64,000 nt of DNA from Desertifilum tharense IPPAS B-1220 (GTDB lineage: Bacteria; Cyanobacteriota; Cyanobacteriia; Cyanobacteriales; Desertifilaceae), in contig NZ_MJGC01000088.1 in NCBI RefSeq assembly GCF_001746915.1, positions 114,903 to 178,902 on the forward strand. The letters are read 5' to 3'. Under the pieces are notes generated by a model. The model was given only the letters and a program-made list of their open reading frames with translations, was not told where the DNA came from and made no database searches. A program made the position numbers and the translations under genes. This document shows positions 28,787-37,744 of this stretch, piece after piece; within the stretch, counting starts at the first letter, position 1, and the number at the start of each line of letters is the position of its first letter.

Positions 28787-29584
28787 ATGACTGCACAATT
28801 TTCTCCCCAATCCCTTACTCCTAACTCGATTCATTTGCAAAGATTAATGGATCAGTTGCCTCCAGAGGTCAAAAAATGGGCTGAAAGTCTCCCGTGGACT
28901 CATCGCCGCTACGTTTTATCGTTGTGTCACTTACTTTGCGCCGCGCCTCCGGAAGTTCAAGCCGAATTTTTAGACGATTATACGGCAGATGGTCTAGTCT
29001 ACAAAATGATTCAAGACCATTATACGAAACAAAAAGTTAGCTTTTACTTAATCAAGTTCCATATTGCAACTGAGTTAACAGAAGCTCTTTTAAGAGGTTA
29101 CATTCGTCAGTTTTATATCCATTCCGCCCACGATGTTCGCCGCCAACCCGCGCATTATTTAGAGTCTGTTTTACGCCTAGTCATCAATCCCCAAGAGAAA
29201 AATAATGTTTTTAACTACATTTTGGGGTTTGAATTACTCAAAATGATGTTTAAAATGAGTTGGTTGCAGCACGAACGCTTGTATAAGTCTCAGATTAACC
29301 AAGAAGCCTTTTTGCACGCCTACATCAAACCCATTCAATACGCGCATCGGCTGAATGGCGTGATTTACCCCAAGGATGAAAATGTCTTTTTTGCCAAGCG
29401 CGATTATTACGTGCAACAACCGGAAGTATCAGATACAAAAGTCCGGGAACTGGTAATTTCGACATTTCCCACTAAGTTTGTCAGCGAATTTGGTTTTTCC
29501 ATCATTCGCCACCCCAATTCCCTCAACTTCGATTATGACTATATCTTTAGTCCCGAAACTGATGAAATTTTTGCCAATAACTAA
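28787..29584 (+). CDS. conserved cyanobacterial hypothetical protein (265 aa)
   Basis: No known domain recognised. The protein looks all-helical and soluble in its first two thirds (DQLPPEVKKWAESLPWTHRR; LLCAAPPEVQAEFLDDYTAD), then mixed. It is divergent from the NurA gene with 63 bases between the starts, so they may share a regulatory region. After the stop the spacer turns into C-rich octamer repeats. Confidence 0.75.
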   Translation: MTAQFSPQSLTPNSIHLQRLMDQLPPEVKKWAESLPWTHRRYVLSLCHLLCAAPPEVQAEFLDDYTADGLVYKMIQDHYTKQKVSFYLIKFHIATELTEALLRGYIRQFYIHSAHDVRRQPAHYLESVLRLVINPQEKNNVFNYILGFELLKMMFKMSWLQHERLYKSQINQEAFLHAYIKPIQYAHRLNGVIYPKDENVFFAKRDYYVQQPEVSDTKVRELVISTFPTKFVSEFGFSIIRHPNSLNFDYDYIFSPETDEIFANN

Positions 29585-29599
29585 AACCGCGATCGCAGG

Positions 29600-29812
29600 A
29601 GACTCAATTCTCTTTCCCCCATCCCCCCATCCTCTTACCCACTCAGCACACCGCTACGCACCAAGCAAGCTACAGCAGTTTACACACTCTAGCGCAACAG
29701 CACTCTTTTCCCCCCATCCCCCCATCTCCCTATCCCCCCATCCTCTTCTTCCCCAACCCCTAACTCCTAACTCCCAATTCCCTTCTTCCCCCCATCCCCC
29801 CACCCTCTTTCA
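29600..29812. repeat. C-rich heptamer/octamer repeat spacer with embedded module
   Basis: Runs of CCCCCATC, CCCATCTC and AACTCCCAATTC-type units between two convergent genes. They include an inverse copy of the recurring module (29650-29673: starts ACCGCTACGC, ends CAAGCTAC). Confidence 0.75.
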
Positions 29813-30511
29813 CCCCAGAAGGCTATACCAAACCTCTCCCGAACCGGGTTGGCGACGCGAGTCACGGTTAAGCCAAATTGCCTTTAAACCCGCCTCAGTA
29901 GCGGCTTGATAGTCTTCTTTCCAGCTATCTCCAATATGCCAAGCTTCTGAGACGCTACAGTGGTGTTTTGTAAGGGCGATCGCAAAAATCTGCGAATTGG
30001 GTTTAGCCACTCCCACCTCAGTAGAGATGGTAAACGACGTGAAAAACTCCGCTAAATTTAAAGCCTTCAGCACCGAATAGATCCGCGAATCGAAATTTGA
30101 GATAATCCCCAATTCAATCCCTTGGTTTTGCCAGCCAGCCAGCGCTTCAACCACGTCTGGATAAACAAACCACGGATCGGCCGTCGCAAAATAATCGTAA
30201 AGTTGGGTAAAAAAGCCAGAAAAGTCTGCAAACTGCTCAAACACCCCAACTTGTTGAAACGTTTGAGTGGCGATCGCCCGCCACCAGTTAAACTCGTACT
30301 CAGCCAGTTCAGCAGGGGAAACCCCCGGAAAAGCAGCTAAAGGCGATCGCTGAAAACACTCAATAAACGCCGTATCAATAGCCTCTGGCGCAACCGCTAC
30401 GCCAAACTGCTGCGCGATTTCTCCATACACCTCCCCCACCGTTCCTCGCACGCCAAACAACGTACCCACCGCATCTAAAAAAATCACTTGGGGAAGAGGA
30501 GACATCAGCAA
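29810..30511 (-). CDS. HAD-superfamily hydrolase (HAD-IA)
   Basis: 233 residues. Motif I is FLDAVGTLFG, with Val in place of the second Asp, as in the HDHD3-like branch. Motif II is IISNFDSR, the motif III Lys is in VAKPNSQIF, and motif IV is WHIGDSWKEDYQAA. The substrate cannot be predicted. It starts three bases after the stop of the NdbB-like gene and is probably in one operon with it. Confidence 0.85.
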   Translation of the reverse strand: MLMSPLPQVIFLDAVGTLFGVRGTVGEVYGEIAQQFGVAVAPEAIDTAFIECFQRSPLAAFPGVSPAELAEYEFNWWRAIATQTFQQVGVFEQFADFSGFFTQLYDYFATADPWFVYPDVVEALAGWQNQGIELGIISNFDSRIYSVLKALNLAEFFTSFTISTEVGVAKPNSQIFAIALTKHHCSVSEAWHIGDSWKEDYQAATEAGLKAIWLNRDSRRQPGSGEVWYSLLG

Positions 30512-30514
30512 AAG

Positions 30515-31711
30515 CTAGGTATTGAGCAAGAAAGACTGTAGCGGCTGGCTAATCCAATTCAACCCCACTTTCACCTGATGATTCAGCGTTGGGAGGCGAT
30601 AGAGATAAACCAAACGGCGAGCCACTTGGGCTAAGGGCCCCTCTAATTTTAAGCCCAAACCGCACAAAGTCGCGTTATCGACCCCTAGAGTCATCATTTC
30701 CCCTAAATTTTGATAGCGTAGGGGAAGCAGAGGGCGATCGCTCAATGAGGCCCACAGATTCCAAGCGCAATAGTCCGCCTCTTGAAACGCCGCCTGTGCA
30801 GTCGTCGGAACCAATTGTCCGGTTGCATCCCGAATATCGGCTAAATCTCCCACCGCAAACACTTCTGGATAGTCAATAACTTGCAAGGTGGGATGCGTCG
30901 TGAGCTGACCGCGAGCATTTTTCTTTAGAGGTAAAGTTTTAATAGCGGGAGCCACTTCAGTCCCCACCGTCCACAACACAATATCCACCGGGATAGTATC
31001 AGTTTGTCCCTTATAAGTGAGCGCAATGGTATCTGAACTCAGCGAGTCTACCGTCGTTTCAAAATCAATCCAAACGCCTCTTTGAGTTAGAGCCGTTCTA
31101 GCTGTTTCCCGGTTAAAGTCAGGCGAAGTTCTCAAAATCGTATCGCCCATTTCCACTAACCGCAAGCGACCCCGTTCTCCAAGGCGATCGGCTAACTTAC
31201 AAGCTAACTCAACGCCAGAGTAGCCTGCACCCACGATCGCGATCCGAATTTTATCCGCATCCGAAGATAAGAGCGATCGCAACTTCTCCGCCAAACGATA
31301 CGCATCCGTCACATTACGAAACGGAATAGCATATTCTGCGGCCCCTGGAACCCGATCGAGGGGGGTTTCTCCTCCCAACGCCAACACCAGGCGATCGTAA
31401 CTCAGTGCTTGTCCTTCGCGCAGTCGCACCCGTTTCTCTTCAAGTTGAACTTCAGCCACCGTCCCTTGGATAAACCGCACCCCGGTATTGGCTAAAATTT
31501 CCTCAAACGGCGGCGCAATTTCCCAAGTTTGCAATTCCCCGGTTAATAACTCATACAATAGAGGCGAAAAGATAAAGCGGTCATTGCGATCGACTAAAAC
31601 AATTTCCGGTCGATCGGGTTTTTCCCACGGGAGTTGGCTGAGGCGCAAGGCGGTATACAGTCCGCCAAAGCCACCCCCTAGAATACAGATGCGTTTTGGT
31701 TGTTCAGTCAT
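30515..31711 (-). CDS. type 2 NAD(P)H dehydrogenase / NdbB-like FAD oxidoreductase
   Basis: 398 residues from ATG 31711 (MTEQPKRICILGGGFGGLYT). The first dinucleotide-binding motif is GGGFGG, the second IAIVGAGYSGVELACKLADR, and the C-terminal FAD motif VFAVGDLAD. About 400 residues without extra domains fits cyanobacterial NdbB, implicated in demethylphylloquinone reduction (family knowledge). The open frame continues to 32062, but those 117 extra residues are translated heptamer repeats (LGTRNSE four times) and are not part of the gene. Confidence 0.85.
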   Translation of the reverse strand: MTEQPKRICILGGGFGGLYTALRLSQLPWEKPDRPEIVLVDRNDRFIFSPLLYELLTGELQTWEIAPPFEEILANTGVRFIQGTVAEVQLEEKRVRLREGQALSYDRLVLALGGETPLDRVPGAAEYAIPFRNVTDAYRLAEKLRSLLSSDADKIRIAIVGAGYSGVELACKLADRLGERGRLRLVEMGDTILRTSPDFNRETARTALTQRGVWIDFETTVDSLSSDTIALTYKGQTDTIPVDIVLWTVGTEVAPAIKTLPLKKNARGQLTTHPTLQVIDYPEVFAVGDLADIRDATGQLVPTTAQAAFQEADYCAWNLWASLSDRPLLPLRYQNLGEMMTLGVDNATLCGLGLKLEGPLAQVARRLVYLYRLPTLNHQVKVGLNWISQPLQSFLLNT

Positions 31712-32185
31712 GGCTGAGTGCGATCTTTGCAGTTGAGCAAGTTCTCTTCCCAATATAGACATTTTTCTCCGAGGCGATTTGTCACAATGGGAAGAGGATG
31801 GGGAGATGGGGGGATGGGGGGAAAAGAGTGCTGAGTGTAAAGTGCTGTAGCTTGCTTCCGCGTAGCGGTGTGCTGAGTAGGGAAGAGGGTGGGGAGAAAA
31901 GAGTTCCGAGTTCCGAGTTCCGAGTTCCGAGTTCCGAGTTCCGAGTTCCGAGTTCCGAGTTCCGAGTTCCGAGTGAGAAGAGAGTGCTGAGTTCAAGGAG
32001 TTACGACTGCTGAGAAGTATAGGAGTAATTAGGATTAACCCTGAATTCCTCTTCTTCCCCAACTCCTAACTCCCAACTCCCTTCTTCTCCCCAACCCCCA
32101 ACTCCTAACTCCCAACTCCCTTCACTATTGTCTGAGTGACCCCAGACAGTTAAGAATAAGGAGGGCGACTAGGAGAAGCAAGCGC
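31712..32185. repeat. heptamer repeat spacer including ten perfect GAGTTCC units
   Basis: The divergent spacer between the NdbB-like gene and lpdA. Positions 31901-31970 are ten uninterrupted copies of GAGTTCC. To the left are AGTGCTG/AGTGTAA and GGGGGAT units and one recurring module (31847-31869). To the right are C-rich CCCAACTCCTAACT units. Promoters for both genes must lie near the spacer ends. Confidence 0.85.
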
Positions 32186-33619
32186 GTGAGTACGACATTC
32201 GATTACGATTTAGTGATTATTGGTGCAGGCGTAGGCGGACATGGTGCTGCATTACACGCCGTCAGTTGCGGATTGAAAACCGCCATTATTGAAGCCGCAG
32301 ATATGGGCGGAACTTGCGTTAACCGAGGCTGCATTCCCTCAAAAGCCCTGTTAGCTGCGTCTGGGCGAGTGCGCGAGTTACATAATGACCATCATCTCAA
32401 AACCTTGGGCATTCAAGTTGGTCAAGTCGCCTTTGAACGCCAGGGAATTGCCGATCATGCGAATAATTTGGTCAGTAAAATTCGCGGCGATCTCACCAAT
32501 AGCTTACAACGCTTAAAAGTAGAGACGATTCGCGGTTGGGGAAAAGTGACAGGTTCCCAGAAAGTTTCGGTGAAAACCGAGCAGGGCGAACGGACGATTA
32601 CGGCTAAAGATATTATTTTAGCGCCCGGTTCCGTGCCCTTCGTGCCGCCTGGAATTGAAGTGGATGGCAAAACGGTATTTACAAGCGATGATGCCGTTAG
32701 ATTGGAATCTTTGCCCCAATGGATTGCGATTATTGGTAGCGGTTACATTGGCTTAGAATTTTCGGATGTTTATACGGCGCTGGGTTGCGAAGTGACGCTG
32801 ATTGAAGCGTTAGACCAATTGATGCCGACTTTTGATCCAGATATTGCTAAGTTAGCGCAGCGGGTATTAATTGGGCCGCGAGATATTGAAACTCGCGTTG
32901 GAGTATTGGCAAAGACAGTGAAAGCGGGTTCGCCTGTGGCGATTGAACTGGTGGATGCGAAGACCAAAGAAGTGGTAGAAGTGTTAGAGGTAGACGCCTG
33001 CTTAGTTGCAACCGGACGAGTTCCGGCGGCGAAGAATATGGGCGTTGAAGCGGTTGGGGTAGAACTCGATCGGCGCGGTTTTATCCCGGTAAACGATAAG
33101 ATGCAGGTGCTAGCAGGTGGCGAACCTGTACCGCATTTGTGGGCAATTGGCGATGCGACGGGTAAAATGATGCTGGCTCATGCGGCTTCGGCTCAGGGAA
33201 TTGTGGCGATTGAGAATATTTGCGATCGCCCTCGCGAAGTTGATTATCGCAGCATTCCAGCAGCGGCGTTTACTCACCCCGAAATTAGCTATGTCGGGTT
33301 ATCGGAACCGCAAGCCAAGGAATTGGCTCAAGCAGAAGGGTTTGAAATTGCCACCACTCGCTCTTACTTTAAAGGCAATTCTAAGGCGATCGCAGAAGGC
33401 GAGGTAGACGGACTAGCAAAAGTTATCTATCGTCAAGATACCGGAGAGATCCTGGGCGTTCATATTTTAGGGCTGCACGCATCGGATCTGATTCACGAAG
33501 CCGCTAGCGCGATCGCTCAACGCCAATCTGTCCATACTCTAGGCTTCCTCGTTCACGCTCATCCTACCTTGTCTGAGGTTCTCGATGAAGCCTATAAGCG
33601 AGCAATGGTTACTCACTAG
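32186..33619 (+). CDS. lpdA: dihydrolipoyl dehydrogenase
   Basis: E3 component of 2-oxoacid dehydrogenase and/or glycine cleavage complexes; reoxidises dihydrolipoamide with NAD+. 477 residues from a GTG start. FAD motif VIIGAGVGGHGAALHA, redox-active disulfide GGTCVNRGCIPSK (about Cys43/Cys48), NAD motif IAIIGSGYIGLEFSD, catalytic HAHPTLSE near the C-terminus. The arrangement lpdA-trpC is one I recall from several cyanobacteria. Confidence 0.95.
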   Translation: MSTTFDYDLVIIGAGVGGHGAALHAVSCGLKTAIIEAADMGGTCVNRGCIPSKALLAASGRVRELHNDHHLKTLGIQVGQVAFERQGIADHANNLVSKIRGDLTNSLQRLKVETIRGWGKVTGSQKVSVKTEQGERTITAKDIILAPGSVPFVPPGIEVDGKTVFTSDDAVRLESLPQWIAIIGSGYIGLEFSDVYTALGCEVTLIEALDQLMPTFDPDIAKLAQRVLIGPRDIETRVGVLAKTVKAGSPVAIELVDAKTKEVVEVLEVDACLVATGRVPAAKNMGVEAVGVELDRRGFIPVNDKMQVLAGGEPVPHLWAIGDATGKMMLAHAASAQGIVAIENICDRPREVDYRSIPAAAFTHPEISYVGLSEPQAKELAQAEGFEIATTRSYFKGNSKAIAEGEVDGLAKVIYRQDTGEILGVHILGLHASDLIHEAASAIAQRQSVHTLGFLVHAHPTLSEVLDEAYKRAMVTH

Positions 33620-33997
33620 GTTAGTGCAAAGTTCCGTAGCTTGCTTCCGCGTAGCGGTATTCCGAGTTCCGAGTGGGAATAGAGTGCTGAGTGTAAAGTG
33701 CTGAGTGCTGAGTGGGGAAAAGAGTGCAAAGTTCCGAGTTCCGTAGCTTGCACACCAAGCAGCGGTGTTCCGAGTCAGAAGAGAGTGCTGAGTCGGTTCT
33801 GAGTTCCGTAGCTTGCACATCAAGTAGCGGTGTTCCGAGTGAGAAGAAAGTGCTGAGTTGATAGTTATCAAGTCTTCCTATCTTTTCTTCTCCCCAACCC
33901 CCAACTCCTAACTTCTAATTCCCCTCTTCTCCCCATCCCCCCATCCCCCCATCTCCCCACCTCCCCATCCCCCTATCCCCCCATTTCTCAATTCAAG
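33620..33997. repeat. heptamer repeat spacer with three module copies
   Basis: Made of GAGTTCC, AGTGCTG and AGTGTAA units, followed by C-rich CCCCATCTCCCCAC units. Three copies of the recurring module occur at 33636-33658, 33743-33766 and 33808-33831. Each starts GTAGCTTGC and ends AGCGGT with a variable middle. No gene. Confidence 0.85.
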
Positions 33998-34879
33998 ATG
34001 CAAATTCGCCGTCGTCCCCCTAACCCTTCTGTTTCTGTGGAATATTTGCGCTATCAGGTGGCTGTACCGGATAGCGAACCGCGTAATATTTTGGAAAAGA
34101 TTGTTTGGCACAAGGAAGTTGAAATTGACCAAAAACGCGAACTTGTGCCGCTGCGCGAATTGCAGCAGCAAGTCCAAAAATTACCAGCACCGCGCGATTT
34201 TTTGGGCGCTTTACGTCATGGAAAAACGCAACCGGCATTAATTGCTGAAGTGAAAAAAGCCTCTCCCAGTAAGGGCGTAATTCGCGAGGATTTCGATCCA
34301 GTGGCGATCGCCCAATCTTACCAGCAAGGGGGGGCGAGTTGTTTGTCGGTGTTGTGCGATGAGGAATTCTTCCAAGGAAGTTATGATTACCTGACCGCAA
34401 TTCGCCCCGTTGTCGATTTACCGTTGTTGTGTAAGGAGTTTATTATCTATCCTTACCAGATTTATTTGGCTCGCAAGAGCGGTGCGGATGCAGTTTTGTT
34501 GATTGCCGCCATTTTGAGCGATCGCGATTTGCAGTATTTTATTAAGATTGCGGCGGTTTTGGGGATGACGCCCCTGATTGAAGTCCATACTTTAGAAGAG
34601 TTGGATCGCGTCTTGGCGCTAGAGGGCGTACAGTTAATTGGCATTAACAACCGCAACTTAGAAGATTTTTCTGTAGATTTGCAAACCACTTGCCAGTTAC
34701 TCAGCCAGCGCCAAAGCCAGATTCAAGACCGGGGTATTCTGGTGGTTAGCGAATCGGGATTGTATACCAATGTCGATATTACCTTAGTTGCCAAGGCGGG
34801 AGCTAGTGCGGTACTGATTGGCGAATCGCTGATGAAACAAAGCGATCCAGGAAAGGCGATCGCGTCTCTGTTCTCCTGA
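33998..34879 (+). CDS. trpC: indole-3-glycerol phosphate synthase
   Basis: TIM-barrel enzyme of tryptophan synthesis. 293 residues with ALIAEVKKASPSKGVI (catalytic Lys region), LCKEFIIYPYQIYLAR, IGINNRNLEDFSVDL and VVSESGLYT. The N-terminal 30-residue extension with VEYLRYQVAVPD is usual for cyanobacteria. The ATG directly follows the C-rich repeat spacer and no strong ribosome binding site is seen. Confidence 0.95.
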   Translation: MQIRRRPPNPSVSVEYLRYQVAVPDSEPRNILEKIVWHKEVEIDQKRELVPLRELQQQVQKLPAPRDFLGALRHGKTQPALIAEVKKASPSKGVIREDFDPVAIAQSYQQGGASCLSVLCDEEFFQGSYDYLTAIRPVVDLPLLCKEFIIYPYQIYLARKSGADAVLLIAAILSDRDLQYFIKIAAVLGMTPLIEVHTLEELDRVLALEGVQLIGINNRNLEDFSVDLQTTCQLLSQRQSQIQDRGILVVSESGLYTNVDITLVAKAGASAVLIGESLMKQSDPGKAIASLFS

Positions 34880-34972
34880 ACAGAGAAGTCTACAATAGGT
34901 GCAGATGATTTGAGCGCTGTTCGCTCCCTCACGCTTTTCTCAATCTCGAATATCCAGTTACCAACAGCACTC

Positions 34973-35263
34973 ATGGAGCCTATTCCCCTACCATCGCACA
35001 TTCACTATGAATTGTTATTGCAATTGCTAGAGCGTCAAACTTGGTTTGCAGTTAGCCAAAAATCGCCCCAACAAGAGCAAGTGCATCAATTGATTATTAC
35101 GTTGAGGAAAGCCTTAGCTCAACAACGCCAACTCGAAGCCAGTTGTCAGCGAGCAAATTTACCGATTGAGTATCGCTGGTCCATTAACGAACCGCCAACG
35201 GATCGTAAAACTACCTCAGAGGACGAAAGCACAGCACCTCCCCCAAAAGCAACCTCTGAGTGA
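34973..35263 (+). CDS. small conserved cyanobacterial protein (DUF5340-like)
   Basis: 96 residues, MEPIPLPSHIHYELLLQLLERQT... then a helical stretch (VHQLIITLRKALAQQRQLE) and a polar tail. The ATG at 34973 is favoured over 34910 because the sequence before it is not protein-like. The pattern recalls DUF5340, a cyanobacterial family of unknown function; this is from memory and tentative. Confidence 0.6.
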   Translation: MEPIPLPSHIHYELLLQLLERQTWFAVSQKSPQQEQVHQLIITLRKALAQQRQLEASCQRANLPIEYRWSINEPPTDRKTTSEDESTAPPPKATSE

Positions 35264-35266
35264 AAG

Positions 35267-35301
35267 TATAGGTGGCGATCGCCTCTGAGATCCCACCTAT
35301 A
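35267..35301. other. 9-bp inverted repeat downstream of the DUF5340-like gene
   Basis: TATAGGTGG (35267-35275) pairs exactly with CCACCTATA (35293-35301), 17-base loop including a HIP1 octamer. No T-run follows. It may be an mRNA-stabilising 3' structure or lie in the leader of the next gene. Confidence 0.4.
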
Positions 35302-35361
35302 GGATTGTGACAGGAGGCGTGTTAGAATTTCTCGTTCCACACCCAGTAAGGATCAACCGTC

Positions 35362-36513
35362 ATGGACGATAAGTTAATGTTAATGATTCCCGGCCCGACG
35401 CCAGTGCCGGAACAAGTTTTATTGGCGATGACAAAGCACCCCATCGGCCATCGCAGTGGCGACTTTAGCAAAATCATGGCTGAGGTGACAGAAAACCTCA
35501 AGTGGTTGCACCAAACCCAGAATGATGTGCTGATTTTAGCGGCAAGCGGCACCGGGGCAATGGAAGCCGGAATCATTAATTTTCTGAGTCCAGGCGATCG
35601 CGTTTTGGCCCTGCATAATGGTAAATTTGGCGAGCGTTGGGTAGAAGTTGCTAAGGCGTATGGTTTGAATGTGGATACGGTTAGCGCACCCTGGGGTGAG
35701 GCCCTCGATCCCGAACAAGTCCGCCAAAAGCTAGAAGCCGATACCCAAAAGGAAATTAAGGCGGTTATTCTCACCCACTCGGAAACCTCCACGGGGGTTA
35801 TTAATGACCTAGAAACGATTAACCGCCACGTCAAAGCACACGGCGCGTTAATTATGGTGGATGCAGTCACCAGTTTAGGCGCAGCCAACGTCCCCATCGA
35901 TGCTTGGGGTCTAGATGTTGTAGCTTCGGGTTCGCAAAAAGGCTATATGATTCCCCCAGGACTGGCGTTTGTTTCGGTCAGCGCTAAGGCGTGGGAAGCG
36001 TATAAAACGGCGACTTTACCCAAGTTCTATCTGGATTTAGGGAAGTACCGCAAGGATGCGGCGAAAAATAGCACCCCGTTTACGCCTCCGGTGAACCTGT
36101 TCTTTGGTCTGCAAGCGGCGTTGCGGATGTTGAAGGCGGAAGGGTTAGAAAATATCTTTGCACGCCACCAGCGCCTAATGAATGCAACGCGGGCCGCTGT
36201 TCAAGCGCTGAATCTACCCTTATTTGCGGCGGAGGGTATTTCGAGTCCAGCCATTACCGCCGTTGCGCCGACTCAAGTGGAAGCTGAACAGGTGCGTTCG
36301 GTGATGCGGAAGCGCTTTGATATTGCCTTAGCGGGCGGTCAAGACCACCTGAAAGGTAAAATTTTCCGTATCGGTCATTTGGGGTTTGTGGGCGATCGCG
36401 ATCTCTTAAGTGCGATCGCAGCCCTAGAAGCCACTTTACAGGAACTCGGTTACGAAAACTTCACCCCTGGTGCAGGCGTAACGGCGGCGGCGAAAGCGAT
36501 CGCGAAATCTTAG
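35362..36513 (+). CDS. PLP-dependent alanine-glyoxylate / serine-glyoxylate type aminotransferase
   Basis: 383 residues, fold type I class V. Starts MDDKLMLMIPGPTPVPEQVL (phosphate-loop region). Further motifs: LILAASGTGAMEAG, LIMVDAVTSLGA, and the PLP lysine in VASGSQKGYMIPPG. Homologues have been called soluble hydrogenase 42-kDa subunit or purine catabolism transaminase; a glyoxylate-linked photorespiratory transaminase is the likelier role. A TAAGGA sequence 12 bases upstream serves as ribosome binding site. The 3' end overlaps the convergent yidD by four bases. Confidence 0.9.
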   Translation: MDDKLMLMIPGPTPVPEQVLLAMTKHPIGHRSGDFSKIMAEVTENLKWLHQTQNDVLILAASGTGAMEAGIINFLSPGDRVLALHNGKFGERWVEVAKAYGLNVDTVSAPWGEALDPEQVRQKLEADTQKEIKAVILTHSETSTGVINDLETINRHVKAHGALIMVDAVTSLGAANVPIDAWGLDVVASGSQKGYMIPPGLAFVSVSAKAWEAYKTATLPKFYLDLGKYRKDAAKNSTPFTPPVNLFFGLQAALRMLKAEGLENIFARHQRLMNATRAAVQALNLPLFAAEGISSPAITAVAPTQVEAEQVRSVMRKRFDIALAGGQDHLKGKIFRIGHLGFVGDRDLLSAIAALEATLQELGYENFTPGAGVTAAAKAIAKS

Positions 36514-36770
36514 GAAGTTGAATCGTTAGAGGATTCCTCTGGCTGAGGTGATGGAAGGTCTGGAACGGGATCGTAACCCCCCTCAAAAAAGGGGTTACAG
36601 CGCAAAATTCGCAAAATTGCCATTCCCGTTCCGCGCCAAGGCCCAAAGCGTTCCACGGCCGTTAGCGCATACTGAGAACAGGTCGGAGAGTAGCGACAGG
36701 CGGGGGGAAATAAAGGGGAAATCGCCACCCGATAGCCGCGAATGAGACTGAGTAAAAGGCGTTTGAGCAT
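36510..36770 (-). CDS. yidD: membrane protein insertion efficiency factor YidD
   Basis: 86 residues with the family pattern: RGYRVAISPLFPPACRYSPTCSQYALTAV (given in part: three cysteines as C-R-Y-x-P-T-C-S and R-C-N-P), then GGYDPVPD. Assists YidC-dependent membrane insertion. A short acidic tail follows the conserved region. Convergent with the aminotransferase, overlapping by four bases. Confidence 0.93.
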   Translation of the reverse strand: MLKRLLLSLIRGYRVAISPLFPPACRYSPTCSQYALTAVERFGPWRGTGMAILRILRCNPFFEGGYDPVPDLPSPQPEESSNDSTS

Positions 36771-36775
36771 GATTT

Positions 36776-36846
36776 AAGAGGGTGAGGGGATGGGGGGATG
36801 GGGAGATAGGGAGATGGGGAGATGGGGAGATGGGGAGATGGGGGGA
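36776..36846. repeat. GGGGAGAT octamer-type repeats
   Basis: Tandem GGGGAGAT/GGGAGAT units between yidD and rpsD, the G-rich counterpart of the C-rich units seen in other spacers. Confidence 0.75.
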
Positions 36847-36910
36847 TGAACAGCTTGTGACTTTTACCCTTTGCTTTGAAAAATTACTGTAATTTATAGC
36901 GGTCTAGGTT

Positions 36911-36916
36911 TATAAT
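36911..36916 (+). promoter_or_regulatory. probable -10 box of rpsD
   Basis: TATAAT lies 40 bases before the rpsD ATG in an AT-rich stretch. A clear -35 element at standard spacing is not seen. The ribosome binding site GAGGAA lies seven bases before the start codon. Confidence 0.4.
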
Positions 36917-36955
36917 AATAGGTCTGCATAAAATTAAACAAAACGAGGAATTTCA

Positions 36956-37564
36956 ATGGCGCGATACCGAGGCCCACGTCTACGGATTGTCAGACGTTTG
37001 GGGGACTTACCTGGTTTAACACGCAAAAGTCCTCGACGAGCATACCCCCCTGGTCAACATGGTCAGGCACGGAAGAAGAAGTCAGAGTATGCGGTTCGTC
37101 TAGAGGAAAAGCAAAAACTCCGTATGAACTACGGACTGAGTGAAAAACAACTCCGCCGTTACGTCCAAAAGGCACGCCGCGTGACCGGATCGACGGGACA
37201 AGTGTTGTTACAATTGCTGGAAATGCGTTTAGATAATACCGTGTTTCGTCTGGGGATGGCTCCGACGATTCCGGGTGCCCGTCAATTAGTAAACCACGGT
37301 CACGTTACTGTGAATGGTAGAGTGGTTAGCATTCCTAGCTATCAGTGCAAACCTGGGGATGTGATTGGCGTGAGAAACCGCGATGGTTCTCGCAAGTTGG
37401 TAGAAGCCAATCTGCAATACCCCGGTTTGGCGAATCTTCCCAGCCACCTCGAATTTGATAAAAATACGCTGGTGGGTAAGGTGAATGGTGTCGTTCAACG
37501 CGAATGGGTAGCGCTGCAAGTGAACGAACTGCTGGTGGTTGAATACTATTCTCGACTGGTCTAA
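36956..37564 (+). CDS. rpsD: 30S ribosomal protein S4
   Basis: Primary 16S rRNA-binding protein. 202 residues, MARYRGPRLRIVRRLGDLPG at the start. S4-domain RNA-binding motif LEMRLDNTVFRLGMAPT with ARQLVNHGHVTVNGR. C-terminus ELLVVEYYSRLV. Normal length, standing alone as in most cyanobacteria. Confidence 0.98.
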   Translation: MARYRGPRLRIVRRLGDLPGLTRKSPRRAYPPGQHGQARKKKSEYAVRLEEKQKLRMNYGLSEKQLRRYVQKARRVTGSTGQVLLQLLEMRLDNTVFRLGMAPTIPGARQLVNHGHVTVNGRVVSIPSYQCKPGDVIGVRNRDGSRKLVEANLQYPGLANLPSHLEFDKNTLVGKVNGVVQREWVALQVNELLVVEYYSRLV

Positions 37565-37568
37565 GTTC

Positions 37569-37596
37569 AGTGCTGAGTGCTGAGTGCTGAGTGCTG
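37569..37596. repeat. four tandem AGTGCTG heptamers after rpsD
   Basis: Perfect 4 x 7-bp array immediately after the rpsD stop, the same unit as in the spacers near 19 kb and 33.7 kb. Confidence 0.85.
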
Positions 37597-37712
37597 AGTA
37601 AAAAGCCAAGCCTGTTAGCCTTTTCTGAATACTGCATGGTTCTCAGTGCTGAGTAGAAAGCCAAGCCAGTTATAGCTATAGCTAGACTGAGAAATTTCAA
37701 TCTTTTTTGAGA

Positions 37713-37744
37713 AACTCCCACTCTTAATCAGTGGGAGTTTTTTT
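37713..37744 (+). terminator. rho-independent terminator of rpsD (possibly bidirectional)
   Basis: Ten-base stem AACTCCCACT (37713-37722) with AGTGGGAGTT (37730-37739), 7-base loop, followed by a T-run into 37744. It abuts the stop of the convergent moaA, for which it may also serve. Confidence 0.88.

Noticed and set aside
31712..32062. N-terminal extension of the NdbB-like protein
   Set aside because: The residues are translated heptamer repeats; the FAD-binding fold starts right after ATG 31711.
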